Assembly: GCA_018263505.1 (NCBI GenBank)
Contig: JAANXA010000004.1
Location: forward strand, 1 to 45,074
Direction of reading: 5' to 3'
Length of the DNA stretch: 45,074 nucleotides
DNA from: Candidatus Nitrosopumilus sp.
GTDB taxonomy: Archaea > Thermoproteota > Nitrososphaeria > Nitrososphaerales > Nitrosopumilaceae
Of the stretch, positions 24,179 through 33,029 are shown piece by piece. Position 1 is the stretch's first letter; each line of letters opens with the position of its first letter. A program made the translations under genes and the position numbers. Below the pieces are notes generated by a model. That model was not told where the DNA came from, ran no database searches, and worked only from the letters and a program-made list of their open reading frames with translations.

Positions 24179-24487
24179 TTGTCATATAGCTTATTTGGCC
24201 AAGTAATAGGCGTTAGAAAATTTGCAAACGGTGATGTTGAAATTGATTTCTATAATGATGATAAAATTACTGAATGTAGATATTCTTCTGATATTGGTAG
24301 ATTGGGAAATTTTCCTAAAGAATTGATTGAAACTTTAGCTTCTACATTAGCTTCTGATATTTGTGTTGAAATTTTTTTTAGTGATGATGGAAATCCTACA
24401 CATATTGAATTAGAAGAATGTGGTGAAGATGACGAAGATGACGAAGATGACGAAGAATTTGAAGATGACGAAGATGAAACAGAATAA
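24179..24487 (+). CDS. Small acidic-tailed protein, 102 aa
   Basis: The TTG start lies 2 bp after the hemerythrin stop. The N-terminal 75 residues look like a small beta-rich fold (SLFGQVIGVRKFANGDVEID), and the last 25 residues are almost only Asp and Glu, encoded by a simple GACGAAGAT-type repeat. I do not recognise a family. The tight spacing links it to the hemerythrin-like protein. Confidence 0.7.
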   Translation: MSYSLFGQVIGVRKFANGDVEIDFYNDDKITECRYSSDIGRLGNFPKELIETLASTLASDICVEIFFSDDGNPTHIELEECGEDDEDDEDDEEFEDDEDETE

Positions 24488-24642
24488 AATTCTGTTCAAA
24501 TTTCCCATAATTACATAATAAATCAAATTACACGTAAAGTATTTCCAAATTTTTAATTTCAATTATATGTTAAATTACTTTTTATCTGAATAGATTTTAA
24601 ATTGAAATACTTTTGTTAATTTTTTTAAATGATTTATTATAT

Positions 24643-25158
24643 TCAGAAAATTTGTTGCATATCTTTTTTAATTTCATCAATTTTTTTTGTATATGCTTTT
24701 TTAGATTTATCATTCTTTTTTAGATTTAAAACATTTCCACATGATGGACATTTGAACATGCCTTCTAGTGAATCCTCAAATGTTACTCTTGGGCAATCTT
24801 CATTCCCACAATGATAAAAGTCACCTGCATTCTCAAAATCTAATCTCTGCTGTAATCTCTCTGTAATCTTTTTCTTTTGGTTTTCAATAAAATGCTCAAC
24901 TTCTTCTCTACGTGTTCTCCACCTATACACAAACCATCCTTTTCTTTCATCCTTAACTCTAATTCCAGTAATGAGAGTTTTTCCAAACAAATCATACAAA
25001 ACTTTTCTTACCATGTTAATTCTGAGACCTGTAGAACTTGCAATTTCTTCATCTGTTGCATCTTCAGCTTTTAACAATGATCGTGCTACTTTGAGATATT
25101 CATCTCCTCCAATCATTGAAGCAATTCTAACAAAAGGATCTTCGTATTTGTCTACCAA
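24643..25158 (-). CDS. tfe: Transcription factor E, alpha subunit
   Basis: TFE assists TBP and TFB in promoter opening by RNA polymerase. Residues about 10-85 form the winged helix (DEEIASSTGLRINMVRKVLY), a linker with a coiled helix follows, and a zinc ribbon is made by Cys117, Cys122, Cys137 and Cys140 (HCGNEDCP ... CPSCG). The 171 residues are typical of archaeal TFE. It lies 27 bp downstream of trm56 on the same strand. The 155 bases between 24488 and 24642 show no gene. Confidence 0.95.
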   Translation of the reverse strand: MVDKYEDPFVRIASMIGGDEYLKVARSLLKAEDATDEEIASSTGLRINMVRKVLYDLFGKTLITGIRVKDERKGWFVYRWRTRREEVEHFIENQKKKITERLQQRLDFENAGDFYHCGNEDCPRVTFEDSLEGMFKCPSCGNVLNLKKNDKSKKAYTKKIDEIKKDMQQIF

Positions 25159-25185
25159 CTAAAATCATTTGAAATTTTTCTATTA

Positions 25186-25719
25186 TTAATCTCTTGGTTC
25201 GTTAACTAGTACATTTTTACCCTTTTTTGTGGGTATTATTTTTCTTTTAGCATCAGGGAATGATTTCTCAAATTGCATTCCATTTTGAATACGATCAAGA
25301 AGTATTGCTAAAGCACTAATTTCTGAGTGTGGTTGGCTTCCAACACCTACATTATAGTCTGCCAATTCATAAATTTCTCTTGGAACTTTTTCTGCACCAA
25401 CAACAATGAGTAAATTTTCTTCATTTCTAAGCTCTTCTTGAACTTCGTTAATACTTTCTCCATACATTGAAAGATGAATAATTTTATAATTTTCCTCTTT
25501 TTTCTTTTTAACAATTGTTTTCCATTTATCTATGAATTCTACAGTAAAACTACCCCCCCACGTTTCATTGATCTTATTTAACGTCTCTTTGATTTCTGGA
25601 TTTACTTCCGTCATGAAAATTTTTTGAGCACCAAATGCTCTTGATACTAAAGCAACATGAGTTGTAACTCTGTCATCTCTTACTATTCTTTGACCAATTC
25701 TAACTACTTCTATTGCCAA
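25186..25719 (-). CDS. trm56: tRNA (cytidine(56)-2'-O)-methyltransferase
   Basis: aTrm56 is a SPOUT methyltransferase that 2'-O-methylates C56 in the T-loop of archaeal tRNAs. The start [20 protein letters not shown] and the knot region [20 protein letters not shown] with [16 protein letters not shown] are diagnostic. The 177 residues match. It overlaps the upstream hflX gene by 10 bp, so the two are translationally coupled. Confidence 0.95.
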   Translation of the reverse strand: MAIEVVRIGQRIVRDDRVTTHVALVSRAFGAQKIFMTEVNPEIKETLNKINETWGGSFTVEFIDKWKTIVKKKKEENYKIIHLSMYGESINEVQEELRNEENLLIVVGAEKVPREIYELADYNVGVGSQPHSEISALAILLDRIQNGMQFEKSFPDAKRKIIPTKKGKNVLVNEPRD

Positions 25720-26825
25720 TCTTTTTGTTCTCCAAATTCTTCTTTTTTAGATTTGTATGGATTTTGATTTTCAATCAAATCTTTGATTAACTCTTTTATT
25801 TTCTTCACATTATTTCCCGTTTTTGCAGAAACTAAAAGCCATTTTCTATTTTCCATCAAAGCAAGAACATCTATTTTTTCTTCAACTTCATCATCAGTTA
25901 ACAAATCTGCTTTGTTTAATGCATAAACCATTCTATCTCTTTCAACTCCTAATTCACTAAGTGTTCTCATACAGCTAGCAAATTTTTTTTTCAATTCAAG
26001 AAGTGAATCATTGATATCAATTACAATTACTATTATGTCTGCATGTTTCAATTCTTCTAATGTTGATTTGAAAGCATCTATCATATATGCTGGTAATTTA
26101 CTGATGAATCCAACTGTATCTGAAATTAAAAATGGTTCTTGATTAATTGTAATTCTTCGTGTAGTTGTAGATAGAGTTGTGAATAATTCTTTGCTTTGAA
26201 TTTTTGATTCTCCCGTCATTTTGTTAAATAATGTTGTTTTACCTGCTGATGTGTATCCTGCTAATGAAATTGTTTTAAACCCCATTCGTTTTCTTCCTTG
26301 TCTATGAAGCTCTCTTTGTTTTCCAGCTTTTTCAAGTTTTGATCTAACTGTTTTCATTCTATGTTTGATATCGTTATAGTAAACATCCACCTCAAATTTT
26401 CCTATTCCCATAAATCCTGGTTGCTCTCCCATGCTTGAAAGTCGAACTTTTTCTTTGGCTCGTGTCATTTCATATCTCAATTGTGCTAATTTCACTTGTA
26501 ATTTTGATTCTGCACTAGATGATCTACTTTCAAAAATTTCTAGAATTAATGCTTCTCTGTCTAAAATTTCTCTATGTAAAACAGATGCAAGATTATAATT
26601 CTGGTTAGGTTTCAAAATTTCATCAAAAACAATTACATCTGGTCGAAGTTTACTTGCTAGTTCTTCTAACTCTTCTAAAACTCCTCCACTAATTCCATAT
26701 TTTGGCTTTTTTAGAAATTTTTGTTTTATTATGTGAACTACTTGATACCCTGCAGCATCACACAATCCTTTAGCCTCATTAATGGAATCCTCTTTATCAT
26801 ATGTGATTAAAATTGCTGAATTCAT
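25710..26825 (-). CDS. hflX: GTPase HflX
   Basis: HflX is a ribosome-associated GTPase that in other organisms splits stalled ribosomes. An N-terminal HflX domain (residues about 1-180, with the helical stretch [20 protein letters not shown]) precedes the G domain: G1 GYTSAGKTT (190-198), G3 DTVGF (236-240) and G4 NKAD. The 371 residues are usual for the archaeal form. It overlaps trm56 by 10 bp and begins 56 bp after the PhoU-family gene. Confidence 0.94.
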   Translation of the reverse strand: MNSAILITYDKEDSINEAKGLCDAAGYQVVHIIKQKFLKKPKYGISGGVLEELEELASKLRPDVIVFDEILKPNQNYNLASVLHREILDREALILEIFESRSSSAESKLQVKLAQLRYEMTRAKEKVRLSSMGEQPGFMGIGKFEVDVYYNDIKHRMKTVRSKLEKAGKQRELHRQGRKRMGFKTISLAGYTSAGKTTLFNKMTGESKIQSKELFTTLSTTTRRITINQEPFLISDTVGFISKLPAYMIDAFKSTLEELKHADIIVIVIDINDSLLELKKKFASCMRTLSELGVERDRMVYALNKADLLTDDEVEEKIDVLALMENRKWLLVSAKTGNNVKKIKELIKDLIENQNPYKSKKEEFGEQKDWQ

Positions 26826-26881
26826 TTTGATTCTTTTTTTTGACTATAATTGACGTTAAAGATTCTACCTGTTTTACCAAA

Positions 26882-27925
26882 TCATGTTTTTTTCAACGTT
26901 TTTTCTATGTTCATGTTTAATACTATTTCTGCAATATCTGTAGCATATTCCGAAACTCTTCTGATATTTTCAGTCATTCTTCTAATTCTATAAACCTCTT
27001 CTTCATTCTTTAGTGATTTTGATGCATCTCTAATTTTTCTTTCATATTTTACTATACTATCTGCCTTCTCAATGATATTTTCAGCTTCGACATAATCTTC
27101 TTTGAATAGTGCTAGACTTGCATCATCTAATAATGAAAGACTAAACTCGTTCATATTTTCAATTTTATCAATTATTTCTTTTTTAATTGATTTTTTGTAT
27201 TCTAAAACATCTTTTGCAATAAAGGCTGCATGATCTCCTACTCTTTCTATATTTTTTACTACTAATCTATACCCCAAACAATTTCTGGGATTTCTAAATC
27301 CCATCTCTTTTAGAATATGTTTATTCTGAATTGCTATTTTTAATTGGCGTATAATATAAAATCCAAATCTATCAACCTCATCATCTGTATTAATAACCTC
27401 TTGAGCTAATTCTACATTATTTTCTTTTGTTGCTAAAATTGCATCACTAGACATGGATTTAGCTAAATGAAGCATTCGTTTGAATGCCCCATCAACTGAC
27501 AGTTCTAATAAATTCACAAGAACTTGAATTGTAATACCGTTTGTTGAATCTGAAATTATTTCAGATCCCATTAGCATTCGTTTGACTGCTTCTTTTACTG
27601 TATTTCTTTGAGTTGGGACGAGTCTACCATTTTTGGGTTTAACATTAATTGTTTTGTATCCTAAAAAATACAACGAAATTAATTTTCTTACAATTGATGA
27701 TGCTTTTTCTTCTGAATTGATTTCAATTATGGCTTCTTCATTTTTATTATTTCGTGATTCTAATTTTGGTGGGAAAAGTTCTAACGTCGATGAATCTTTT
27801 CTAACCATTCTGATATGGTCACCTTGTTTTAGACCAAGTTCTATGATCCATTGTTTAGGTAGAGAAATTATGTATGATGATTTTCCAGTAAACTGTATTT
27901 TTCTTGTTTCTTCTTTTTCTTCCAT
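26882..27925 (-). CDS. AbrB-PhoU phosphate-type regulator, 347 aa
   Basis: Residues about 8-52 form a SpoVT/AbrB DNA-binding domain (FTGKSSYIISLPKQWIIELG), followed by two PhoU-type helical bundles (VEHV-like ERVGDHAAFIAKDV and the C-terminal RRVSEYATDIAEIV) that bind metal ions. Archaea commonly use this fusion to control phosphate uptake. No Pst transporter is in the window. It is divergent from the PUA gene at 28016. Confidence 0.9.
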   Translation of the reverse strand: MEEKEETRKIQFTGKSSYIISLPKQWIIELGLKQGDHIRMVRKDSSTLELFPPKLESRNNKNEEAIIEINSEEKASSIVRKLISLYFLGYKTINVKPKNGRLVPTQRNTVKEAVKRMLMGSEIISDSTNGITIQVLVNLLELSVDGAFKRMLHLAKSMSSDAILATKENNVELAQEVINTDDEVDRFGFYIIRQLKIAIQNKHILKEMGFRNPRNCLGYRLVVKNIERVGDHAAFIAKDVLEYKKSIKKEIIDKIENMNEFSLSLLDDASLALFKEDYVEAENIIEKADSIVKYERKIRDASKSLKNEEEVYRIRRMTENIRRVSEYATDIAEIVLNMNIEKTLKKT

Positions 27926-27932
27926 GATCTAA

Positions 27933-27949
27933 AGATAAAAATGTTATCT
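27933..27949. promoter_or_regulatory. Small inverted repeat in the PhoU/PUA divergent region
   Basis: AGATAA, five bases, TTATCT lies 8 bp upstream of the PhoU-family start. It could be an operator, but a 6-bp AT-rich repeat may arise by chance. Confidence 0.25.
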
Positions 27950-28015
27950 ATATAGTTTAAGATCTATAATATGGTTTTACATTCAACTAATATTTAGAAA
28001 AATTTTTACAATGTT

Positions 28016-28483
28016 GTGGATCAAATTTTAAAGCTTGAACATTCACTTGATGCATTATTTGGAAATGGTGTTTCAAAATATTTACCCAAAGACATTGAAA
28101 TTATTTTTTCTAGAAAAACTGGAAGAATTCGAACTGTTTATCATAATGACAAGATTCTTTGTACTTTAAGAATTGATGGTGGATTAGCTATTAGCACACA
28201 TTTTGCTCAGATTCTACTAAAAAGTAAATCCTTTAAAGAAAATTGCATTGAAGTAAATTCTGATGCTGCACCATTTGTGATGGAGGGAAGATCTGTATTT
28301 TGTAAACATGTAACAAAATGTGGAAAAAAAGTAAGGATTTCTGCTGATACGCCAATTTTATTCAAAAATAAGGTAATTGCAGTTGGTAGAGCTGTTTTAT
28401 CCTCTGAAATGATCTCTGATTTCAATCAAGGTGTGGCTGTAAAGGTTAGAGATAGTTTAAAAAGTCGTAACGAGGAAAAATAA
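28016..28483 (+). CDS. PUA-domain protein, arcTGT C-terminal-like, 155 aa
   Basis: The C-terminal 80 residues are a PUA RNA-binding domain (FVMEGRSVFCKHVTKCGKKV, then AVGRAVLSSEMI and GVAVKVRDS), close to the PUA end of archaeosine tRNA-guanine transglycosylase. The N-terminal part resembles the C2-type domain before it. No TGT catalytic domain is attached, so it is either the detached C-terminal half of a split TGT or an independent PUA protein. The start is GTG. It is followed after 4 bp by NAC. Confidence 0.8.
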   Translation: MDQILKLEHSLDALFGNGVSKYLPKDIEIIFSRKTGRIRTVYHNDKILCTLRIDGGLAISTHFAQILLKSKSFKENCIEVNSDAAPFVMEGRSVFCKHVTKCGKKVRISADTPILFKNKVIAVGRAVLSSEMISDFNQGVAVKVRDSLKSRNEEK

Positions 28484-28487
28484 TCAC

Positions 28488-28829
28488 ATGATGCGTGGAG
28501 GAAATCGCGAAATGCGAAGAATGATGGATAAGATGGGACTTGATATGAATGAACTTTCTAATGTTCAAGAGGTAATTATTAAGACTGATAAAAAAGAGAT
28601 CATTATTGCTAAACCTTCTGTTACAGAAATGAAAGCAAAAGACAATTCAATTTTTACTGTAACTGCTGACAGTTATGAGGAAAAAGAACTGGAAGTTCCA
28701 ATATTTTCAGAAGAAGATATTCAATTAGTTAGTTTACAGTCTGGCGTTGATGAAGAAAAGGCAAGAATTGCTTTAGAGGAAGCAAAAGGCGATCTAGCCA
28801 AAGCAATTTTGAATCTCACTTCTGCATAA
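28488..28829 (+). CDS. nac: Nascent polypeptide-associated complex protein
   Basis: Archaeal NAC binds nascent chains at the ribosome as a homodimer. The beginning (MMRGGNREMRRMMDKMGLDM) and the NAC core (VQEVIIKTDKKEIIIAKPSV) are typical, and the C-terminal 40 residues form a UBA domain (EEDIQLVSLQSGVDEEKARI). The 113 residues match. It is 4 bp after the PUA gene. Confidence 0.95.
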   Translation: MMRGGNREMRRMMDKMGLDMNELSNVQEVIIKTDKKEIIIAKPSVTEMKAKDNSIFTVTADSYEEKELEVPIFSEEDIQLVSLQSGVDEEKARIALEEAKGDLAKAILNLTSA

Positions 28830-28912
28830 TTTACTGATTTTTTGAATTTTGTGCCTAAAAAACAACTGTGAATGAATGATTTAAGTAATGGATTCATTGG
28901 ATTTTTAGTATA

Positions 28913-29248
28913 ATGAGTAATATGGCTGAATCTAAAGTAACTGGAATTATCAAGTCTTTGAATGCTTTGGAAGATGATTTAGACTCCTTAAATGGAAAGT
29001 CTGGAGATATGAAAAAACAACTTGCAGTAAAGGCTCAGACAGAAATTGATACTTTGTTGGAAAAAACTCGAGAAATGGCTACAAAAGAAGCAGAAGTTAT
29101 TATTACTGCATCTAAAGAAAAAGCAACTACAGAATCTGCAAAAATAGTTCAAGAAGGAGATGCAAAATTATCTGAAATTCAATCAAAAATCGATGCTAAT
29201 TTTGATGATGCAGTAAAGCATGTTGTGTCAACTGTTTTGAAAGCATAA
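28913..29248 (+). CDS. Coiled-coil protein resembling an A/V-ATPase peripheral-stalk subunit, 111 aa
   Basis: Nearly the whole length is amphipathic helix with Ala/Glu/Lys heptads (KEAEVIITASKEKATTESAK), similar to subunit H (G) of the archaeal ATPase stalk. It ends with a short hydrophobic VVSTVLKA segment. No other ATPase genes are adjacent, so it may be an isolated stalk subunit or an unrelated coiled coil. A TTTAAG box is about 30 bp before the ATG. Confidence 0.65.
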   Translation: MSNMAESKVTGIIKSLNALEDDLDSLNGKSGDMKKQLAVKAQTEIDTLLEKTREMATKEAEVIITASKEKATTESAKIVQEGDAKLSEIQSKIDANFDDAVKHVVSTVLKA

Positions 29249-29254
29249 TTCTAA

Positions 29255-29932
29255 ATTATATTTTTAATTTCAAGAAGTATAGATCCTTTACAAAAATCTA
29301 AAATTGGTGTTGCTACAACTTATGGTAAACATTACTATAGATTTTCAACCTATCTTAATACTCTAAAATTGCCTTTTGATTCTATTCTCCCTGATGAAAT
29401 TTTAAAATATTCTGGAAATCTTATTCTTACTACTAGAAAGGAATCCCCTAAAAAATGTGAAATTCCCATTCTTTGTGAAGATATTTTAGAATATCATCCT
29501 ACTGTTCTTAGAGGTTTAATGATGCAAAAGTTGGATTTGAATTATGAGGAAGAATTTTTGATTTTAGGAATAGATCCTGGACAAAGAATTGGATTATCCA
29601 TTTTTTATTACGGAAAAGAAATTGAAAATTCATTTTATTCATCTACTGAAAAATTAGTTTTTCATATAATTGGAATTTTAAGTGGATTAAGGGCTAAAAG
29701 AAAAATTGTAAAAATTGGAAATGGACATATGAAAATTGCAAAACAAATTGTTTCGATGTTAAATCTAAATTTTTGTTCCTCATTTGAAATTGAATTTGTT
29801 GATGAAAGAAAAACTAGTTTGAAAATTAAAAATTTTAATCAAAGAGGAAAACGTGATATGCTTTCTGCAAAGTATATCTCTCAAAGAAATGGCCATAGAT
29901 ATTCGATTCTTCCATTATCGATAGTAGGTTAA
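29255..29932 (+). CDS. RuvX/YqgF-like RNase H-fold protein with unclear start
   Basis: The C-terminal 130 residues carry ILGIDPGQRIGLSIFYYG, VDERKTS and KRDMLSAKYIS, the same order as the RuvX/YqgF resolvase-like nucleases (D-x-G, DER-T, D-x-x-A). The first good start codon is TTG 29369 (187 aa), yet the frame stays open back to 29255 and encodes plausible protein (KIGVATTYGKHYYRFSTYL) with no ATG, GTG or TTG. A TTATAT box at 29256-29261 would start transcripts near 29283. Translation may therefore begin at a rare codon such as ATA or ATT, or the TTG may be right. The coordinates cover the whole open frame. The substrate is unknown. Confidence 0.7.
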   Translation: MIFLISRSIDPLQKSKIGVATTYGKHYYRFSTYLNTLKLPFDSILPDEILKYSGNLILTTRKESPKKCEIPILCEDILEYHPTVLRGLMMQKLDLNYEEEFLILGIDPGQRIGLSIFYYGKEIENSFYSSTEKLVFHIIGILSGLRAKRKIVKIGNGHMKIAKQIVSMLNLNFCSSFEIEFVDERKTSLKIKNFNQRGKRDMLSAKYISQRNGHRYSILPLSIVG

Positions 29933-30212
29933 GATTGATCTATTGTAAAAATAATAATTCTTTTTGAAAAAACTTGTAATTTATCATATTTTCTTTAGTA
30001 ATTTGTCTCCGAGTCACTAAAAAATCTGATTTCACATAATTCTTCTAATTTTTTTCAAAAAAAATGTAATTTTTACTCAAACAACTATAAGTAGATGTAG
30101 CATTTTTTCAAGAAAAACGATTTTCAAACTTTGCATACATATTTATTGAAGAATTTATGTTTTTTTTGAAACATTTCATTTTGATCGATATTATTTATGA
30201 AATAATTTCATA

Positions 30213-30234
30213 TTTTTCATAAATTTTTCATAAA
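30213..30234 (+). repeat. Tandem 11-bp repeat upstream of the zinc-ribbon gene
   Basis: TTTTTCATAAA occurs twice back to back, directly after the ATTTCAT palindrome arm and 17 bp before the TATA box. A regulator site is possible. Confidence 0.5.
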
Positions 30235-30250
30235 TTTCACCGATCCATGC

Positions 30251-30257
30251 TTATATA
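30251..30257 (+). promoter_or_regulatory. TATA box of the zinc-ribbon gene at 30285
   Basis: TTATATA is centred 31 bp before ATG 30285 and only 7 bp before ATG 30261, so the later ATG is preferred. Confidence 0.6.
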
Positions 30258-30284
30258 CTTATGATTTCTATACTAACTACCAAG

Positions 30285-30746
30285 ATGACTTGTAAAGGAA
30301 TTTGTGTAAGATACAAGGCTCAAAAGCCTGTTGGAACCGGAAGATATGCTTCTGGACAACGTCGATGTCAAATTTGCGAAATTTTCATCAAATGGGAAGG
30401 ACTTTGGTGTCCATGCTGTGGATATAGATTGAGAACAAAACCACGTAATCTAAAATATAAAGCAAAATTACGTGCACGAGTTGAAGCTGATTCTATTGAA
30501 GCTCAAGCAGTTGCTGAAAATCAACCAGAAGTTGAAGTAACAATCAAAACTAAAACAAAATCTAAAGCAAAAACTACCAAAGCTAAAACAACTAAATCCA
30601 AATTATCAGCAAAAGGAAAAGAAAAAACAGCATGTCAGTTCTGTGAAAAACTCTTTGTTTATCCAGACAAACATGAAAAAAACTGTAAAAAAAATCCTGA
30701 TATTGATGGTTCCCAAAAAAATGAATCAATAGCAATAAAAGCATAA
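30285..30746 (+). CDS. Zinc-ribbon protein with basic linker and C-terminal C2HC finger, 153 aa
   Basis: It begins MTCKGICVRYKAQKP and has a ribbon with Cys28, Cys31, Cys42 and Cys45 (CQIC ... CPCC), a form I know as frequent and often multi-copy in Nitrososphaerota. A lysine/threonine-rich linker (TKTKSKAKTTKAKTTKSK) leads to a second finger, CQFCEKLFVYPDKHEKNC. It is likely to bind nucleic acid. The start at 30285 rather than 30261 follows from the TATA position and the conserved MTCKGIC beginning. Confidence 0.82.
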   Translation: MTCKGICVRYKAQKPVGTGRYASGQRRCQICEIFIKWEGLWCPCCGYRLRTKPRNLKYKAKLRARVEADSIEAQAVAENQPEVEVTIKTKTKSKAKTTKAKTTKSKLSAKGKEKTACQFCEKLFVYPDKHEKNCKKNPDIDGSQKNESIAIKA

Positions 30747-30793
30747 GACTTGTTCATAGCTTATTGAACTCTCCAGATGGATTTTTCCATAAA

Positions 30794-31105
30794 ATGGTAC
30801 ATTTGGAGAGCCGAAATTTTTCTTTACAAATTCAAAAATTTGAAAATGGATTTTTTGTATCTGTTTCTGAAGATTCTAATAAAATTGGTTCTATGGTTGT
30901 CTCTTTAGCAACTGGACCTACTCCAATCACAACTACAATAATCCCATCTAGAACTGAGACTTTATTTCTAAAACTTGTTGCTGAAAGAATTAGTACTAGA
31001 ATGAGAGGAATTGCTATAGTCTCAGCTTTTGTTAAAAAAGAATTTGAACCATCTGTTGCAAAAGGATTAATGACTGAGATTATGGAGATGATAGAGAATG
31101 AGTGA
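30794..31105 (+). CDS. Uncharacterised small protein upstream of ubiD, 103 aa
   Basis: The ATG at 30794 (MVHLESRNFSLQIQ) is preferred to TTG 30764 because a CTTATTGA box at 30760-30767 lies 31 bp before it. The sequence has alternating strands and one helix (TLFLKLVAERISTRMRGIAI), suggesting a compact alpha/beta fold. It overlaps the UbiD-family gene by 8 bp, so the two are translationally coupled and may work together. I do not recognise the family. Confidence 0.7.
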   Translation: MVHLESRNFSLQIQKFENGFFVSVSEDSNKIGSMVVSLATGPTPITTTIIPSRTETLFLKLVAERISTRMRGIAIVSAFVKKEFEPSVAKGLMTEIMEMIENE

Positions 31106-32429
31106 TTTAAGAAATTATATTTCACAAGTTAAAAAGAGTGGAGAACTAAAAACTATTAAAACTAAGGTCACTACAAAATATGAAATTGCAGGTATCACTG
31201 CAAAAGTTGACGGTTCTAATGCAGTTTTATTTGAAAATATCAAAGAAAGTAACTTTAGATTGGTTGCCAATTTGGTTGGAACTAGGAAAAGATTTGCTCT
31301 GGCAGTTGGAGGAACTGAAGATAATATTCACAAAAAAGTAATCACTGCAATTAAAAAATCAAAACGTCCAAAAATTGTTTCTACCGGAAAATTCATGGAA
31401 AATAAATCCAATAATGCATTTTCTATGCCTATTGTGAGACATTTCGAAAAAGAATCTGGCCCATTTATTACATCATCAATTGCTTATGCAAAAAATCCTG
31501 AAACAGGAAAACAAAATTCGTCTTTTCATAGAATGATGCCAATAGACAAAACACATTTTTCAATCAGAATGGTTGAGGGACGTCATTTACATCGATGTTT
31601 TGTTGATGCAAAGGAACATGGAGAAGATTTGAAAATTGCCATTACCGTTGGTGTACATCCAGCAATTTCTATTGCAGGTGCATATCAAGCTGAATGGGGA
31701 AAAGATGAAATCAATATTGCAAATTCTCTTTTAGGTGGAAAACTCACCTTAGCAAAACTTCCTTCTACTGGTTTGAATGTCCCTTCTGGTGCAGAAATTG
31801 TTATGGAAGGAAAAATCCTTCGTGATAAAACTCATCCTGAATGGATGGTAGAAATGCTTCAGACATATGATCATAAAAGAATTCAACCTGTTTTTGAACT
31901 TGAAAATCTTTTCTTTAGAAATAATCCTATTTTCCATGATGTTTTATCTGGATATTCTGAACATAGATTGCTTATGGGGATGCCTATTGAATCAAAACTT
32001 AATGGAGAATTGAAAAGTTCTTTTTCTCAAACTCGTCAGGTTTCTATGACTAATGGTGGATGTAATTGGTTACATGCAGTTGTACAAATTAAAAAAGAAA
32101 ATAGTACTGATCCTAAAAAAATTATCAAAAAAACATTTGATTCACATCGTTCACTAAAACAAGTCACTGTTGTTGATGATGATATTGATCCTAACAATGC
32201 AGAATCTGTTGAATATGCCATGGCTACACGATTCCAAGCTGATAAAGATTTGGTGATAATGAAGAATTTACGTGGTTCTAGTCTTGATCCTTCTAGTGAT
32301 CAAAAAAATTTACAAACTGCAAAAATAGGAATAGATGCAACTAGATCCTTTTCCAAACGTCCTGAAGGATTTGAATTGGCAAAAATTCCAAAAATCGATA
32401 AAATCAAACTAACAAAATATTTCAAATAA
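31098..32429 (+). CDS. UbiD-family decarboxylase, 443 aa
   Basis: UbiD enzymes decarboxylate unsaturated acids using prenylated FMN. Typical segments are HFEKESGPFITSSIAYAKNP, RMMPIDKTHFSIRMVEGRHL, VGVHPAISIAGAYQAEWGKD and the C-terminal VEYAMATRFQADKDLVI. In many archaea a UbiD member acts as anhydromevalonate phosphate decarboxylase in the modified mevalonate pathway, and that is a sensible hypothesis here. No aconitase-X partner or UbiX is in the window. It overlaps the preceding small gene by 8 bp. Confidence 0.9.
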   Translation: MSDLRNYISQVKKSGELKTIKTKVTTKYEIAGITAKVDGSNAVLFENIKESNFRLVANLVGTRKRFALAVGGTEDNIHKKVITAIKKSKRPKIVSTGKFMENKSNNAFSMPIVRHFEKESGPFITSSIAYAKNPETGKQNSSFHRMMPIDKTHFSIRMVEGRHLHRCFVDAKEHGEDLKIAITVGVHPAISIAGAYQAEWGKDEINIANSLLGGKLTLAKLPSTGLNVPSGAEIVMEGKILRDKTHPEWMVEMLQTYDHKRIQPVFELENLFFRNNPIFHDVLSGYSEHRLLMGMPIESKLNGELKSSFSQTRQVSMTNGGCNWLHAVVQIKKENSTDPKKIIKKTFDSHRSLKQVTVVDDDIDPNNAESVEYAMATRFQADKDLVIMKNLRGSSLDPSSDQKNLQTAKIGIDATRSFSKRPEGFELAKIPKIDKIKLTKYFK

Positions 32430-32487
32430 TCAAAATCAACTGCTTAAATTAAATTGGATGAATTATGTATTTCTAAACAGACTAAAA

Positions 32488-32976
32488 ATGTCCTTAGACA
32501 ATTCAAAAATTCCTGAAAAAAGTCCCTCTGAATCACATGCCGAAGTAATTGTCCGAATGTTCCCTTCTGATGCAAATCCAGCAGGAAATGTGTTTGGTGG
32601 TGAAATTTTAAAACATATTGATATGGTTGCAGGAATTGTTGCACAAAGACATGCTCAATCTAATGCTGTTACAGTATGTATGGATAGTGTGAATTTTCTC
32701 AAACCTGTGTTTGTAGGGAATGTTCTTACATTAAATGCTAGAATTAATTATGTTCATAATTCGTCTATGGAAATTGAAGTTAAAGCAGAAGCTGAAGATA
32801 TCTTAACTGGAATAAGAACTGTAACTGGAACTGCTTTTGTTACTTTTGTAGCTCTTGATGAAAATGGAAAGCCTTCACGTGTTGCAAACTTGTCTCTTAA
32901 AACTGATGATGACAGGATCAAATTCAGTGAGGGGAAAATACGAATGGAAAAAAGATTGAAAAACAGACAAAAATAA
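32488..32976 (+). CDS. Hotdog-fold acyl-CoA thioesterase, 162 aa
   Basis: The enzyme hydrolyses acyl-CoA to free acid. The motif SDANPAGNVFGGEILKHID (residues about 27-45) with Asp45 is the active-site signature of the BFIT/YciA-like group, followed by AVTVCMDSVNFLKPVFVG. The ATG at 32488 (MSLDNSKIPE) is preferred; ATG 32458 would add ten residues and lies too close to a TTAAAT box at 32444 if the gene has its own promoter. The substrate chain length is unknown. Confidence 0.88.
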   Translation: MSLDNSKIPEKSPSESHAEVIVRMFPSDANPAGNVFGGEILKHIDMVAGIVAQRHAQSNAVTVCMDSVNFLKPVFVGNVLTLNARINYVHNSSMEIEVKAEAEDILTGIRTVTGTAFVTFVALDENGKPSRVANLSLKTDDDRIKFSEGKIRMEKRLKNRQK

Positions 32977-33029
32977 TGTTCTAATTTTTAATAGATCCCT
33001 TTAAGAATAATGAATATTGACTTTAATCA

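Larger units (their letters stand above)
29933..30284. other. 352-bp intergenic region without a visible gene
   Basis: This very A+T-rich stretch has no convincing ORF on either strand and no tRNA-like fold. It holds a palindrome ATGAAAT-A-ATTTCAT (30197-30211), two tandem copies of TTTTTCATAAA (30213-30223 and 30224-30234) and the TTATATA box (30251-30257) of the next gene. The repeats may be regulatory for the zinc-ribbon gene at 30285. Confidence 0.6.

Noticed and set aside
27633-27932. 99-aa plus-strand ORF
   Set aside because: It is antisense to the AbrB domain of the PhoU-family regulator.
29933-30284. Non-coding RNA gene in the large A+T-rich gap
   Set aside because: I could draw no stable fold, tRNA, or clear C/D or K-turn boxes; only short repeats near the next promoter are visible.
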